In this document: positions 37,938 to 46,221 of the stretch, piece by piece | Numbering within the stretch: position 1 is the stretch's first letter | Layout: every line of letters starts with the position of its first letter | Assembly: GCF_018854495.1 (NCBI RefSeq) | Contig: NZ_JABBDR010000010.1 | Span: 19,862 to 83,861, forward strand | Length of the DNA: 64,000 nucleotides | Origin: Acidithiobacillus ferruginosus | GTDB lineage: Bacteria > Pseudomonadota > Gammaproteobacteria > Acidithiobacillales > Acidithiobacillaceae | Reading direction: 5' to 3' | Program-made: the position numbers and the translations under genes | Notes under the pieces: model-generated | Told to the model about the DNA's origin: nothing | What the model saw: only the letters and a program-made list of their open reading frames with translations | The model's database searches: none

Positions 37938-39740
37938 TTATCTCTTGTCACTTTTCAGCACCGCCAGAAAAGCTTCCTGGGGAATCTCCACATGACCGAC
38001 CTGCTTCATGCGTTTTTTGCCCTCTTTCTGCTTCTCCAGCAGTTTACGTTTGCGCGAAATATCGCCACCATAACACTTGGCCAGCACATTCTTGCGCAGG
38101 GCCTTGACCGACTCCCGGGCGATGACCCTGGCGCCGATCGCTGCCTGGATAGCCACCTCGAACATCTGTCGGGGAATCAGATCACGCAAACGGACCACCA
38201 GTTCCCTGCCGCGCCGTTCGGACACATCACGGTGCACGATCCAGGACAGCGCATCCAGTTTTTCCCCGTTGATGAGAATGTCCATTTTCACCAGCGGCCC
38301 ACTCTCAAAACGCGCAAATTCATAGTCCATGGAGGCATAACCCCGGCTCACCGATTTGAGACGATCAAAAAAATCCAGGACCACTTCATTGTGCGGCAAC
38401 TCATAGCGCAGCATTACCTGCCCGCCGGTGAACTGCATATTCTTCTGTCGCCCACGCCGCTCTTCACAAAGAGCGATTACCGGGCCGAGATACGTTTCCG
38501 GTACCAGAATGTTCGCCGTAATCACCGGCTCGCGAATATCCGCAATCTTCTGTGCCGGGGGCAATTCGGCGGGATTGGAAATCTTCAGCACCTGGCCGTC
38601 GGTGGTGAGCACCTCATAGATCACGGTGGGTGCCGTACTGATCAGTTCCAGTTGGTACTCGCGTTCGAGACGCTCCTGCACGATTTCCATATGCAAAAGC
38701 CCCAAAAATCCGCACCGGAAACCAAAACCCAGGGCTTGTGAAGTCTCCGGCTCAAACTGCAGGGCCGCGTCATTCAGGCGCAACTTCTGCAGCGCCTCGC
38801 GAAAGTTTTCGTAATCCGCCGAGTCCACCGGATAGAGCCCGGTAAATACCTGTGGCTGCACCTCGCGAAAACCTGGCAGAGGCGCGCTGGCGGGGCGGTC
38901 CTGCTCGGTCAGGGTATCTCCCACCCGGGCGCCTTCAATGGTCCGCACGCCCGCAATGACAAAGCCCACCGCACCCGTTTCCAGGGCGGGGACCATCAGG
39001 GATTTTGGGGTAAAAACACCAACCTTTTCGACCACATAAGGTTTCTGACCCACCATCGTCAGGATGCGCTGACCGGGACGGATGGAACCGTTCATCACCC
39101 GCACCAACACCACCGTCCCCAGATAATTGTCGAACCAGGAGTCGATGATGAGGGCTTGCAGCGCAGCTTCCGGGTCACCCTGGGGAGGCGGGATGCGTTC
39201 CACCACCCGCTCCAGAATCTCCCGAATACCGGTACCTTCTTTGGCACTGGCCTCTACGGCATCGTCAGCAGGCAGCCCGACTATTGCTTCAATCTCCCTG
39301 CGCACCCGCTCCGGATCGGCAGCCGGCAGATCGATTTTGTTCAGGACCGGCAGGATCTCCAGGTTGTGTTCCAGCGCCGTGTAACAGTTGGCTACGCTTT
39401 GCGCTTCCACCCCCTGCGATGCATCCACTACCAGCAACGCGCCTTCACAGGCAGCCAGGGAACGGCTCACTTCGTAAGAAAAATCCACATGGCCCGGCGT
39501 ATCGATGAGGTTGAACTGGTACTCCTGCCCATCTGCGGCGCGAAACTGCAGGCGCACGCTCTGCGCCTTGATGGTAATGCCGCGTTCGCGTTCGATATCC
39601 ATCGTATCCAGTACCTGACTGGACATTTCACGCTCGGTCAACCCCCCGCAAAGACGGATGAACTGATCCGCCAGAGTGGACTTTCCGTGATCCACATGGG
39701 CAATAATGGAAAAATTGCGAATATGTTGCTGTTCAGTCAT
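37938..39740 (-). CDS. lepA: Elongation factor 4 (LepA)
   Basis: LepA is a ribosomal GTPase that acts under stress and during initiation. The 600-residue protein has [30 protein letters not shown] and NKIDLP, plus the family-specific C-terminal domain ([27 protein letters not shown]). The ATG at 39740 was preferred to a TTG four codons earlier. Confidence 0.97.
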   Translation of the reverse strand: MTEQQHIRNFSIIAHVDHGKSTLADQFIRLCGGLTEREMSSQVLDTMDIERERGITIKAQSVRLQFRAADGQEYQFNLIDTPGHVDFSYEVSRSLAACEGALLVVDASQGVEAQSVANCYTALEHNLEILPVLNKIDLPAADPERVRREIEAIVGLPADDAVEASAKEGTGIREILERVVERIPPPQGDPEAALQALIIDSWFDNYLGTVVLVRVMNGSIRPGQRILTMVGQKPYVVEKVGVFTPKSLMVPALETGAVGFVIAGVRTIEGARVGDTLTEQDRPASAPLPGFREVQPQVFTGLYPVDSADYENFREALQKLRLNDAALQFEPETSQALGFGFRCGFLGLLHMEIVQERLEREYQLELISTAPTVIYEVLTTDGQVLKISNPAELPPAQKIADIREPVITANILVPETYLGPVIALCEERRGRQKNMQFTGGQVMLRYELPHNEVVLDFFDRLKSVSRGYASMDYEFARFESGPLVKMDILINGEKLDALSWIVHRDVSERRGRELVVRLRDLIPRQMFEVAIQAAIGARVIARESVKALRKNVLAKCYGGDISRKRKLLEKQKEGKKRMKQVGHVEIPQEAFLAVLKSDKR

Positions 39741-39796
39741 CTGGCCTGTCAATCCATGGGCGCCGGGCGGGCGCTACCACCCCGCCGGATGCAATA

Positions 39797-39827
39797 ACAA
39801 AAGGGCTGGTACAAACGCCCAGCCCTT
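39797..39827 (-). terminator. Terminator between degQ and lepA
   Basis: On the minus strand AAGGGCTGG and CCAGCCCTT form a nine-pair stem with a nine-base loop followed by TTGTTATTG. The T-run is imperfect, so termination may be partial, allowing some read-through into lepA. Confidence 0.65.
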
Positions 39828-39844
39828 CGCGGCGATCGCCTGCT

Positions 39845-41320
39845 TCAATGCGGCAGCGAAAGCACCAGATAGAAACTCCCCTCACCACGTCGCACCAGCA
39901 CCGGGATCGGCTGACCCGCCGGCAAGGCAGCCACCAGCTTCTGCAAGTCGGCGGCACTGGTAATCTGCTGTTGTGCCGCCTGCAAGATCACATCACCGGG
40001 ACGAATACCGGCTTCTGCCGCCGGCCCCACACCAACCCCGAGGACCAGGACACCAGTATTCACGTGCAGTTGCTTACGTGCCTCCGCGGTCAGCGGACCC
40101 ACCTGCACATTCAGTCGTTTGACTTCACCTTCCTGCGCCGGACCGCCGGATGCGGCGGATTCCACCGTATTCTCCAGGTTGCCGGGCAGGCTCTCTACCA
40201 CGATGTTGAGGCTCATGGGCTTGCCATCACGAATAACCCCCAGCTTCGCCTTGAAACCGGCGGGCAATACCCCCACCAGCGGCGGTAGTTGACCAGAGTT
40301 ATAGATGGCCTGACCGTTAAAGGAGACAATGACATCTCCCGGACGTAATCCCGCCTTGGCAGCCGGGCCGTCAGGCACAACCTGTGACACCAGCGCACCC
40401 ACCGGCTCTTTCATGTGGAAGGACTTGGCGAGATCCATGCTGACGTCCTGAATCATGACCCCGAGCCAGCCAAAATGCACTTTCTGATGTAGTTTTAACT
40501 GCTTGACCGCATCCATGGCGACATTGATGGGAATGGAGAAAGACAACCCCATGTAGCCACCGCTATTGGTATAGATCTGGTCGTTGATACCAATGACCTG
40601 ACCGCGCATATTGAATAGCGGGCCACCGGAGTTGCCAGGGTTGATCGGCACATCCGTTTGAACGAACGGGATGTAGGGATCATCCGGCAAAGGCCGCGAG
40701 GTCGCACTGACCACACCCTGGGTGACGCTGTTCTCAAAGCCGAAGGGCGAACCCACCGCCAGCACCCACTGTCCGACTTCCAGTTTGCTGGAGTCACCAA
40801 TCTGTACCACCGGCAGATTCTTCGCGTCAATCTTGAGCAACGCCACATCCATCCGCGCCGACAGGCCCACCAGGTGAGCTGCGTATTGATGATGATTGGT
40901 GAGACTGACAATGATCTTCTGAGCCCCTTTCACTACATGCGCCGCAGTCACGATATAGCCGTCGGAGCTGACGACAAAACCGGAACCCAGGGATTGCACC
41001 TGATATTTCTGTCCGGCTCCGCCACCAGGTGCTCCAGGTTGCCCCGGTGCGCCAAAGAAGGGGGCGAAAAACTGATTCAGGGGAGAGTTCGGCGGGAAGG
41101 GGGAAGCCGCACCACGCGCCACCCTGGTCTCCGTCGTGCTGATGTTCACTACTGCAGGTCCATACTGTTTGACGATGGGCGTAAAATCAGGCAGCCCCAC
41201 CAACGCCTGACCGCTGGCACCGGAATCCGCCCAAGCAGGCGTCATCGCCCCTATACTCAATCCCAAACCCATACAAAGCGCCACCACAAGGCGCTGTCTA
41301 CCCAGCACACAATTTTTCAA
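39845..41320 (-). CDS. degQ: Periplasmic Do-type serine protease (DegP/DegQ family)
   Basis: Do proteases degrade or refold damaged periplasmic proteins. The 491-residue protein has a signal peptide ending AWA, the catalytic triad His in VTAAHVV, Asp in ARMDVALLKI and Ser in GNSGGPLFN, and two C-terminal PDZ domains. A GAPGQPGAPGGGAG insert enlarges the loop before the protease core. The start is probably the TTG at 41320, four to five bases from GGGAGGGG. It follows rpoE-rseA, as mucD/degQ often does. Whether it is functionally DegP or DegQ cannot be told. Confidence 0.93.
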   Translation of the reverse strand: MKNCVLGRQRLVVALCMGLGLSIGAMTPAWADSGASGQALVGLPDFTPIVKQYGPAVVNISTTETRVARGAASPFPPNSPLNQFFAPFFGAPGQPGAPGGGAGQKYQVQSLGSGFVVSSDGYIVTAAHVVKGAQKIIVSLTNHHQYAAHLVGLSARMDVALLKIDAKNLPVVQIGDSSKLEVGQWVLAVGSPFGFENSVTQGVVSATSRPLPDDPYIPFVQTDVPINPGNSGGPLFNMRGQVIGINDQIYTNSGGYMGLSFSIPINVAMDAVKQLKLHQKVHFGWLGVMIQDVSMDLAKSFHMKEPVGALVSQVVPDGPAAKAGLRPGDVIVSFNGQAIYNSGQLPPLVGVLPAGFKAKLGVIRDGKPMSLNIVVESLPGNLENTVESAASGGPAQEGEVKRLNVQVGPLTAEARKQLHVNTGVLVLGVGVGPAAEAGIRPGDVILQAAQQQITSAADLQKLVAALPAGQPIPVLVRRGEGSFYLVLSLPH

Positions 41321-41368
41321 GACCCCTCCCAACCATCCGATTTGCTGCTTAATTCAAGACCGTACCTT

Positions 41369-41397
41369 ATCATCTCGGTATCTGCAGCACTTGGCAA
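41369..41397 (-). promoter_or_regulatory. Candidate promoter of degQ
   Basis: On the minus strand TTGCCA (41397-41392) is 17 bases from GATGAT (41374-41369). It lies just downstream of the 22-base palindrome at 41413-41434 and about 45 bases before the start codon. Confidence 0.35.
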
Positions 41398-41412
41398 CAG
41401 GTATCGCGCCAC

Positions 41413-41434
41413 CGTGCCGATACGTATCGGCACG
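41413..41434. repeat. Perfect 22-base palindrome between rseA and degQ
   Basis: CGTGCCGATAC is followed directly by its exact reverse complement. There is no T-run on either side, so it is not a standard terminator. It lies 15 bases upstream of the candidate degQ -35, where an activator or repressor dimer would bind. Confidence 0.7.
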
Positions 41435-41454
41435 CATTCTGACCAACGCTGATT

Positions 41455-42117
41455 CTAGGGATAACCTGCGGGAAAAGCCATGGAAGCCGCACTGATCCCC
41501 TCCGCGGGCGTATAGGCCGCACTTTCCAGACCAGACTGCCCCGAAGCATAGGCGGATGAAACCCGCGAGGAAACGAGGTAGTTACCACCACCGGGCACCC
41601 ACAGCCGTTGAATATCTCTCTGGATAACCACGTTTGTGCCGACAGGCGGCGACGCAAAATCCGCTACGGGGCTCAGATGAAATTCTTCGCCGCGGGTGGA
41701 AAACCCCCTCAGCATGGCGGTCTGCGCATAATGACCAGATCCGCCGCCAGCAACGGACGGCCCCACCCCAGGATGGGGCAGAAGACCTACCAGGGTCACC
41801 GATACCACCAGCACCGCAGCCACAGAACCCGTCTTCACCCAGAAACTTCTTGAACTGCCCTGCCGCTGCGGGCGTTGCGGCGCCAGGATACCGGGTTCGT
41901 TCACGATCGCCCAGGCTACCCGATCGGCGAAACCAGCCGATGCCAGACGAACCCCTTTCCCGTCATTTTGCAGAAGAAAAGAAACGCGGTACTGAGACTC
42001 CCAAGCCTCACGCAAACCGCTCTCACGCTGCATACGTGCGGCAAGACGGCTGGCGCGCAGCCCACTGAGCTCGCCCTCCATGAACGCCATCAGTTCTTTT
42101 TGCGTTTCATCGTTCAT
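41455..42117 (-). CDS. rseA: Anti-sigma-E factor RseA
   Basis: RseA holds sigma-E at the membrane until proteases destroy it. The 220-residue protein has the N-terminal sigma-binding domain (LMAFMEGELSGLRASRLAARM, REAWESQYRVSFLL), one membrane helix (TGSVAAVLVVSVTLVGLL) near residue 100 and a periplasmic tail. The ATG overlaps the rpoE stop as ATGA. RseP, which would cleave it, is encoded at 1159-2517. Confidence 0.9.
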   Translation of the reverse strand: MNDETQKELMAFMEGELSGLRASRLAARMQRESGLREAWESQYRVSFLLQNDGKGVRLASAGFADRVAWAIVNEPGILAPQRPQRQGSSRSFWVKTGSVAAVLVVSVTLVGLLPHPGVGPSVAGGGSGHYAQTAMLRGFSTRGEEFHLSPVADFASPPVGTNVVIQRDIQRLWVPGGGNYLVSSRVSSAYASGQSGLESAAYTPAEGISAASMAFPAGYP

Positions 42118-42740
42118 GACTTTTCCTGCTCCAACAAAGGGGCCAGAACCCTGGCAATTGCTTCACGCGCCCGAAAAATCCGGGACCTCACCGTCCCCAC
42201 CGGACACTCCATGACCTGGGCAATTTCATCGTAACTCAAGCCTTCAAACTCCCGCAAGGTGACCGCCATGCGCAAATCCTCCGGCAACGCCGTCAATGCC
42301 TTGTTGATATATTCCGCCAACTCCCTACTGAGTAATAACCCTTCCGGAGTATCGTACTCTCTTAGTCCATCGGCGCTGGCAAATTGTTCCGCATCTTCTG
42401 TTTCCACATCCACAATGGAAACCTGCCGGCCTTGGGCCACGAGGTGATTTTTTGCCGTATTGACGGCGATACGATACAGCCAGGTGTAAAACGCGCTATC
42501 GCCGCGAAAATTGGCAAGCGCGCGATAGGCTTTGACAAAAGCCTCCTGGGCCACATCTTCGGCCTCCTCTGGCGTGCGCACAAAACGCCCGACCAGGGAA
42601 ACCACCTTGTGCTGGTATTTGCGTACCAGGAGATCAAATGCCCCCTTTTCTCCCTTTTGTACGCGCTGGACGAGGAGCAGGTCGCTGGGTGCGCCGTGTT
42701 CCTGACCACCCGCCGTGCTGCGTCCCATGATTTTACCCAT
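42114..42740 (-). CDS. rpoE: RNA polymerase sigma-E (ECF) factor
   Basis: Sigma-E directs the envelope stress response. The 208-residue protein has region 2 (FDLLVRKYQHKVVSLVGRFV, AEDVAQEAFVKAYRAL, FYTWLYRIAVNTAKNHL) and region 4 (LPEDLRMAVTLREFEGLSYD, CPVGTVRSRIFRARE). It heads rpoE-rseA-degQ. AGGAAA precedes the ATG at suitable distance. Confidence 0.95.
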   Translation of the reverse strand: MGKIMGRSTAGGQEHGAPSDLLLVQRVQKGEKGAFDLLVRKYQHKVVSLVGRFVRTPEEAEDVAQEAFVKAYRALANFRGDSAFYTWLYRIAVNTAKNHLVAQGRQVSIVDVETEDAEQFASADGLREYDTPEGLLLSRELAEYINKALTALPEDLRMAVTLREFEGLSYDEIAQVMECPVGTVRSRIFRAREAIARVLAPLLEQEKS

Positions 42741-42773
42741 TCGGCCGTTTCCTTTCTTCTTGGGGTGCCGTTA

Positions 42774-42802
42774 TTCACCTTATCCGTCGACCATCGTATC
42801 AT
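42774..42802 (+). promoter_or_regulatory. Candidate promoter of nadB
   Basis: TTCACC (42774-42779), a 17-base spacer and TATCAT (42797-42802) lie about 55 bases before the nadB start. Confidence 0.4.
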
Positions 42803-42844
42803 GACCCATTCCAATTCTCGCAACGCGTGCACCCGACACCCTTC

Positions 42845-42856
42845 TTAGGATCCTAA
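42845..42856. promoter_or_regulatory. 12-base palindrome covering the nadB ribosome-binding site
   Basis: TTAGGATCCTAA is a perfect palindrome that contains the AGGA ribosome site and ends at the base before the ATG. It could be an operator or simply chance; position makes it worth noting. Confidence 0.4.
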
Positions 42857-44446
42857 ATGCCTTCTTTCGACTTTCTGGTTATCGGCTCCGGCACTGCCGG
42901 ACTCAGCACGGCCCTGGGGCTCAGCCGCCTCGGCCGTGTCGGCCTCGTGAGCAAAGGGCGGGCGGATGATTCCGCCAGTGACAGGGCGCAGGGCGGCATC
43001 GCAGCGGTCATGGATATGGACCACGACAGCATTGCCCTGCATGTCGAAGATACCCTGGGAGCCGGAGCGGGACTATGTCATCCGCAGGCAGTCCGGCAGA
43101 TCATCGGTCGGGGCCCGGACGCCGTGCGCCAATTGATCGACTGGGGGGTACCCTTTGACCGCCAGCCGGATGGAAGCTGGCATCTCACCCGTGAAGGTGG
43201 ACACCAGGCCCGTCGGGTACTGCACAGTGCCGATACCACGGGCCACGTTATCGAGAGCACCCTGCTGCGCCGGGTGCTGGCGGAGCCCGCCATCCAGATG
43301 GCCGAAGGACACTATGCCAGCGATCTCTGGCTCACCGAGGACCGTTGCCAGGGCGCCTGGGTGCTCCCCCCAAAGGGCGACCATCCCGAGTTGTGGACGG
43401 CACGGGCAGTAGTGCTCGCCAGCGGCGGGGCGGGACAGTTGTATCTGCACACCAGCAATCCGCTGGTGGCTACCGGAGACGGCATCGCGCTGGCCTGGCG
43501 GGCGGGCGCGGAAATTGCCAATCTGGAATTTATTCAGTTTCATCCCACGACGCTTTACCAGCCGGGTAGCCAGCCTTTCTTGTTGTCTGAAGCCTTACGG
43601 GGCGAGGGTGCCATCCTGCGTCTACCGGATGGCAGCGCTTTTCTGGAGCGTTACGACCCGCGTGCCGAGCTGGCGCCGCGGGATATCGTCGCGCGCGCCA
43701 TCGATGCGGAGATGAAGCAACATCGACTCGACTATGTCACGCTGGATATCAGCGCGCAGCCGGCCACCTTGGTGCGTCGGCATTTCCCCGCCATCTTTGC
43801 ACACTGCCGCGCACAAGGCTATGATCTGACAAGAGAATCCATTCCGGTGGTTCCTGCTGCCCATTACACCTGCGGTGGCGTGGTCGTGAATGAGGCGGGG
43901 CGCAGCACCATTCCGGGCCTTTATGCGGCAGGCGAGGTCAGTTCTACCGGACTGCACGGCGCCAATCGCCTCGCCAGCAACTCACTGCTGGAATGTGTGG
44001 TGGGTGCGGCGGCCATTGTTGCGGACCTGGAAGGGCAAGTGCGTCTGCCCGACAGGCCGCGGCAAACGCCTGGGCGATCGCCGGGGCGACCAGCCACTGC
44101 CGCACAGCGGACGGACATCAGCGCCCTGCGGCAGAAGCTGCAGGCAAATATGTGGCAGGCGGCGGGCATCGTCCGCAACGACGAGGGCTTGCGCGCCGCC
44201 TGCGCGTATTGGGGTGAACTGGGTACGCGCATCAGCGACAGTCTGTGCGGACCGCAGCCGTATCAGGAACTGCGCAACCTCTGCCAATGCGCGGAAATCC
44301 TCACCTGTGCCGCGCTGCTGCGAGAAGAATCCCGCGGCTGTCATTTCAACAGTGATCACCCGCAACGCCGTGCCGTCGCGGCGGACAGCATCAGCCAGCG
44401 GGATCAGCAGTCTCAGTTTTTGCGTCCCATTCCTGGCGCAGCCTGA
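42857..44446 (+). CDS. nadB: L-aspartate oxidase
   Basis: NadB oxidises aspartate to iminoaspartate, the first step of NAD synthesis. The 529-residue flavoprotein has FLVIGSGTAGLSTALGL, DRAQGGIAAV, HSADTTGHVI, the substrate region FIQFHPTTLY, PAAHYTCGGV and GLYAAGEVSSTGLHGANRLASNSLLE. It is divergent from rpoE, a common proteobacterial arrangement, and its 3' end overlaps the convergent ygfX-like gene by 56 bases. Confidence 0.96.
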   Translation: MPSFDFLVIGSGTAGLSTALGLSRLGRVGLVSKGRADDSASDRAQGGIAAVMDMDHDSIALHVEDTLGAGAGLCHPQAVRQIIGRGPDAVRQLIDWGVPFDRQPDGSWHLTREGGHQARRVLHSADTTGHVIESTLLRRVLAEPAIQMAEGHYASDLWLTEDRCQGAWVLPPKGDHPELWTARAVVLASGGAGQLYLHTSNPLVATGDGIALAWRAGAEIANLEFIQFHPTTLYQPGSQPFLLSEALRGEGAILRLPDGSAFLERYDPRAELAPRDIVARAIDAEMKQHRLDYVTLDISAQPATLVRRHFPAIFAHCRAQGYDLTRESIPVVPAAHYTCGGVVVNEAGRSTIPGLYAAGEVSSTGLHGANRLASNSLLECVVGAAAIVADLEGQVRLPDRPRQTPGRSPGRPATAAQRTDISALRQKLQANMWQAAGIVRNDEGLRAACAYWGELGTRISDSLCGPQPYQELRNLCQCAEILTCAALLREESRGCHFNSDHPQRRAVAADSISQRDQQSQFLRPIPGAA

Positions 44447-44855
44447 GGCGCCAGCGTCGCCAGGGATCGTCTCCGGCGGCAAACAGACCAATCAGCACCG
44501 CGCGACGGCCATCGCCGATCCGCAGGGGGATCATGCCGAGGCGCGGGTGCAGAAATGGCCGGGCGCGCAGATGAACGGGCAGCACGCTGCCGCCGTCCAT
44601 CCGTACCTGCAGACCGCCGTCCCTGCCGGACAACAGGGCCTCCGCCACTTCCCGATTCGTGCGCGGGCTCCAGGGGCAGCGCCAGACCGCCCATGCCAGC
44701 AGCGCGACCAGCAGCACCAGGCCCCAGCGCCAGTCCTGCGGCATCGTAAAGCCCGCGCAGAGCAAGGCCAGGATGCAGGGAATACTTTGCAGCCAGCGTT
44801 GTCGCCCGGCACTGCCGAAGAATAGATCTGGCAGGACTTTGTCGCCGTCGGCCAT
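44391..44855 (-). CDS. YgfX-like membrane protein
   Basis: The 154-residue protein has two adjacent membrane helices (SIPCILALLCAGFTM, WGLVLLVALLAWAVW) and a C-terminal cytosolic part ending in a basic helix (DDPWRRWRLRLRQEW), the layout of YgfX (DUF1434). YgfX is encoded with SdhE and close to ygfZ in enterobacteria and has been reported as a toxin-like partner; here ygfZ is divergently next to it but no sdhE is seen. I use the ATG at 44855; a longer frame would overlap the ygfZ start. Assignment is from topology and context. Confidence 0.65.
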   Translation of the reverse strand: MADGDKVLPDLFFGSAGRQRWLQSIPCILALLCAGFTMPQDWRWGLVLLVALLAWAVWRCPWSPRTNREVAEALLSGRDGGLQVRMDGGSVLPVHLRARPFLHPRLGMIPLRIGDGRRAVLIGLFAAGDDPWRRWRLRLRQEWDAKTETADPAG

Positions 44856-44904
44856 GCGGGTATGATCGGGGCCATGCTGTTTCTGCAAACGGGAGTCGAT
44901 CCGC

Positions 44905-45870
44905 ATGTCTTCAGCCGTCATTACCTTTGTCCCCCTGCATACGGAACTGGGCCTGATTCACGCCAGTGGCGTGGATGCCGAAAAGTTTTTACAGGGGCAA
45001 TTCTCCAACGATCTGCGTGCCCTGGCCAGTGGTCACGGACAATGGAGTAGCTACAGCACGGCCAAAGGACGCATGATCGCCAATTTTTACGTGCAGCGCG
45101 ACGGCAGCGGCTTTTGGCTGAGTCTGGCCGACGATATGGCCGATACCGTCATCGAGCGCCTACGCAAGTTCCGGATGATGGCCAAACTGGAGATCAAACG
45201 GGGGGAACCGGAATTCACATTGCTGGCCGTCCATGGCAACGGTGCGGGGGAACTGCTCGGCCGTACCCTCGGTGTCGCGTTGGGGAATAGCGGCAACAGC
45301 GGGGTGGTTCGTGACGACAGCATCATTACCCGCCTGCCCTGGGCGGATGCAGAGGCCTTCCTAATCATTTTGCCCGCATCCCGTGTGGAGGCCCTGAGCG
45401 CCAAGCTGGCGGCAGCGGGTGCGCGGGCCGGCGCTGCGGAGGACTGGCGCCTGTGGGCCATACAGGCGGGTGTCGGCATGATCAGCCGCGCCACCACGGA
45501 AAAAGTCATTCCCCAGGAACTGAACCTGGAGGTGCTGGGAGGCATCAATTTCAAGAAGGGCTGCTATCCTGGGCAGGAGATCGTCGCCCGCTCCCACTAT
45601 CTCGGCAAGCTCAAGAACCAGACCTACCTGGTCGCGGCGTCGGCGCCACTGCAGGTGGGCGAAGAAATCTTTTGCACCAGCATGGGTGCGCAGAGTATCG
45701 GCATCGTTATCAACGCCGCACCAGATCCCCGGTGCGGTTTTGCCGCCTTGGCCGTTTTACGTGCCGCCAACGCCGGGGAGTCGCTGATGGCCGGGGCGCC
45801 GGGCGGCACGCCGCTGAGTCTGAGGAAACTTCCCTACACCCTGCCTCTGGACATCGCGAGCGAGGGATAG
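44905..45870 (+). CDS. ygfZ: YgfZ folate-binding Fe-S cluster repair/assembly protein
   Basis: YgfZ (GcvT-like fold) binds tetrahydrofolate and supports Fe-S enzymes such as MiaB. The 321-residue protein has the diagnostic motif KKGCYPGQEIVARSHYLGK with the conserved Cys, and the N-terminal GVDAEKFLQGQFSNDL block. A small membrane-protein gene follows after three bases. Confidence 0.95.
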   Translation: MSSAVITFVPLHTELGLIHASGVDAEKFLQGQFSNDLRALASGHGQWSSYSTAKGRMIANFYVQRDGSGFWLSLADDMADTVIERLRKFRMMAKLEIKRGEPEFTLLAVHGNGAGELLGRTLGVALGNSGNSGVVRDDSIITRLPWADAEAFLIILPASRVEALSAKLAAAGARAGAAEDWRLWAIQAGVGMISRATTEKVIPQELNLEVLGGINFKKGCYPGQEIVARSHYLGKLKNQTYLVAASAPLQVGEEIFCTSMGAQSIGIVINAAPDPRCGFAALAVLRAANAGESLMAGAPGGTPLSLRKLPYTLPLDIASEG

Positions 45871-45873
45871 CCT

Positions 45874-46221
45874 ATGTGGGGGCTAATCGCGGGCACTGTC
45901 AGTTATCCGCTATTCGCTTGGTACGGCAGGCGTTACTTTGACGAGCAGGGGCTAGAACGCGGTTTTACCCGTATGATGCTGGTGTTTCTGCTGGCTACAC
46001 TGCTCTCTTCGGCGCTCGGTTACGGGGTGTCGTGGGTAACCAGCACCCCCCGGAGTCGCAGCAGCCAGGCACAGTTGCAAAAAGCGGGCACGGCGGTGCT
46101 GGATGACGAGTTGAAGTGCGTACGGAACCCCTCCGGCGCGGCCTGCCAGTCCAGCGTGCAGCAAGCTGAGGCCACGGAACGAAAACTGCTCTCCGGCTTC
46201 CGCGGCGGCCGCCAGAATTAG
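45874..46221 (+). CDS. Small membrane protein of unknown function
   Basis: The 115-residue protein has two hydrophobic segments (MWGLIAGTVSYPLFAWYG and MMLVFLLATLLSSALGYGV) and a soluble C-terminal half with two Cys. GAGGGAT precedes the ATG, which lies three bases after ygfZ, so the two are probably co-transcribed. I recognise no family. Its end overlaps the convergent cydC end by 4 bases. Confidence 0.7.
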   Translation: MWGLIAGTVSYPLFAWYGRRYFDEQGLERGFTRMMLVFLLATLLSSALGYGVSWVTSTPRSRSSQAQLQKAGTAVLDDELKCVRNPSGAACQSSVQQAEATERKLLSGFRGGRQN

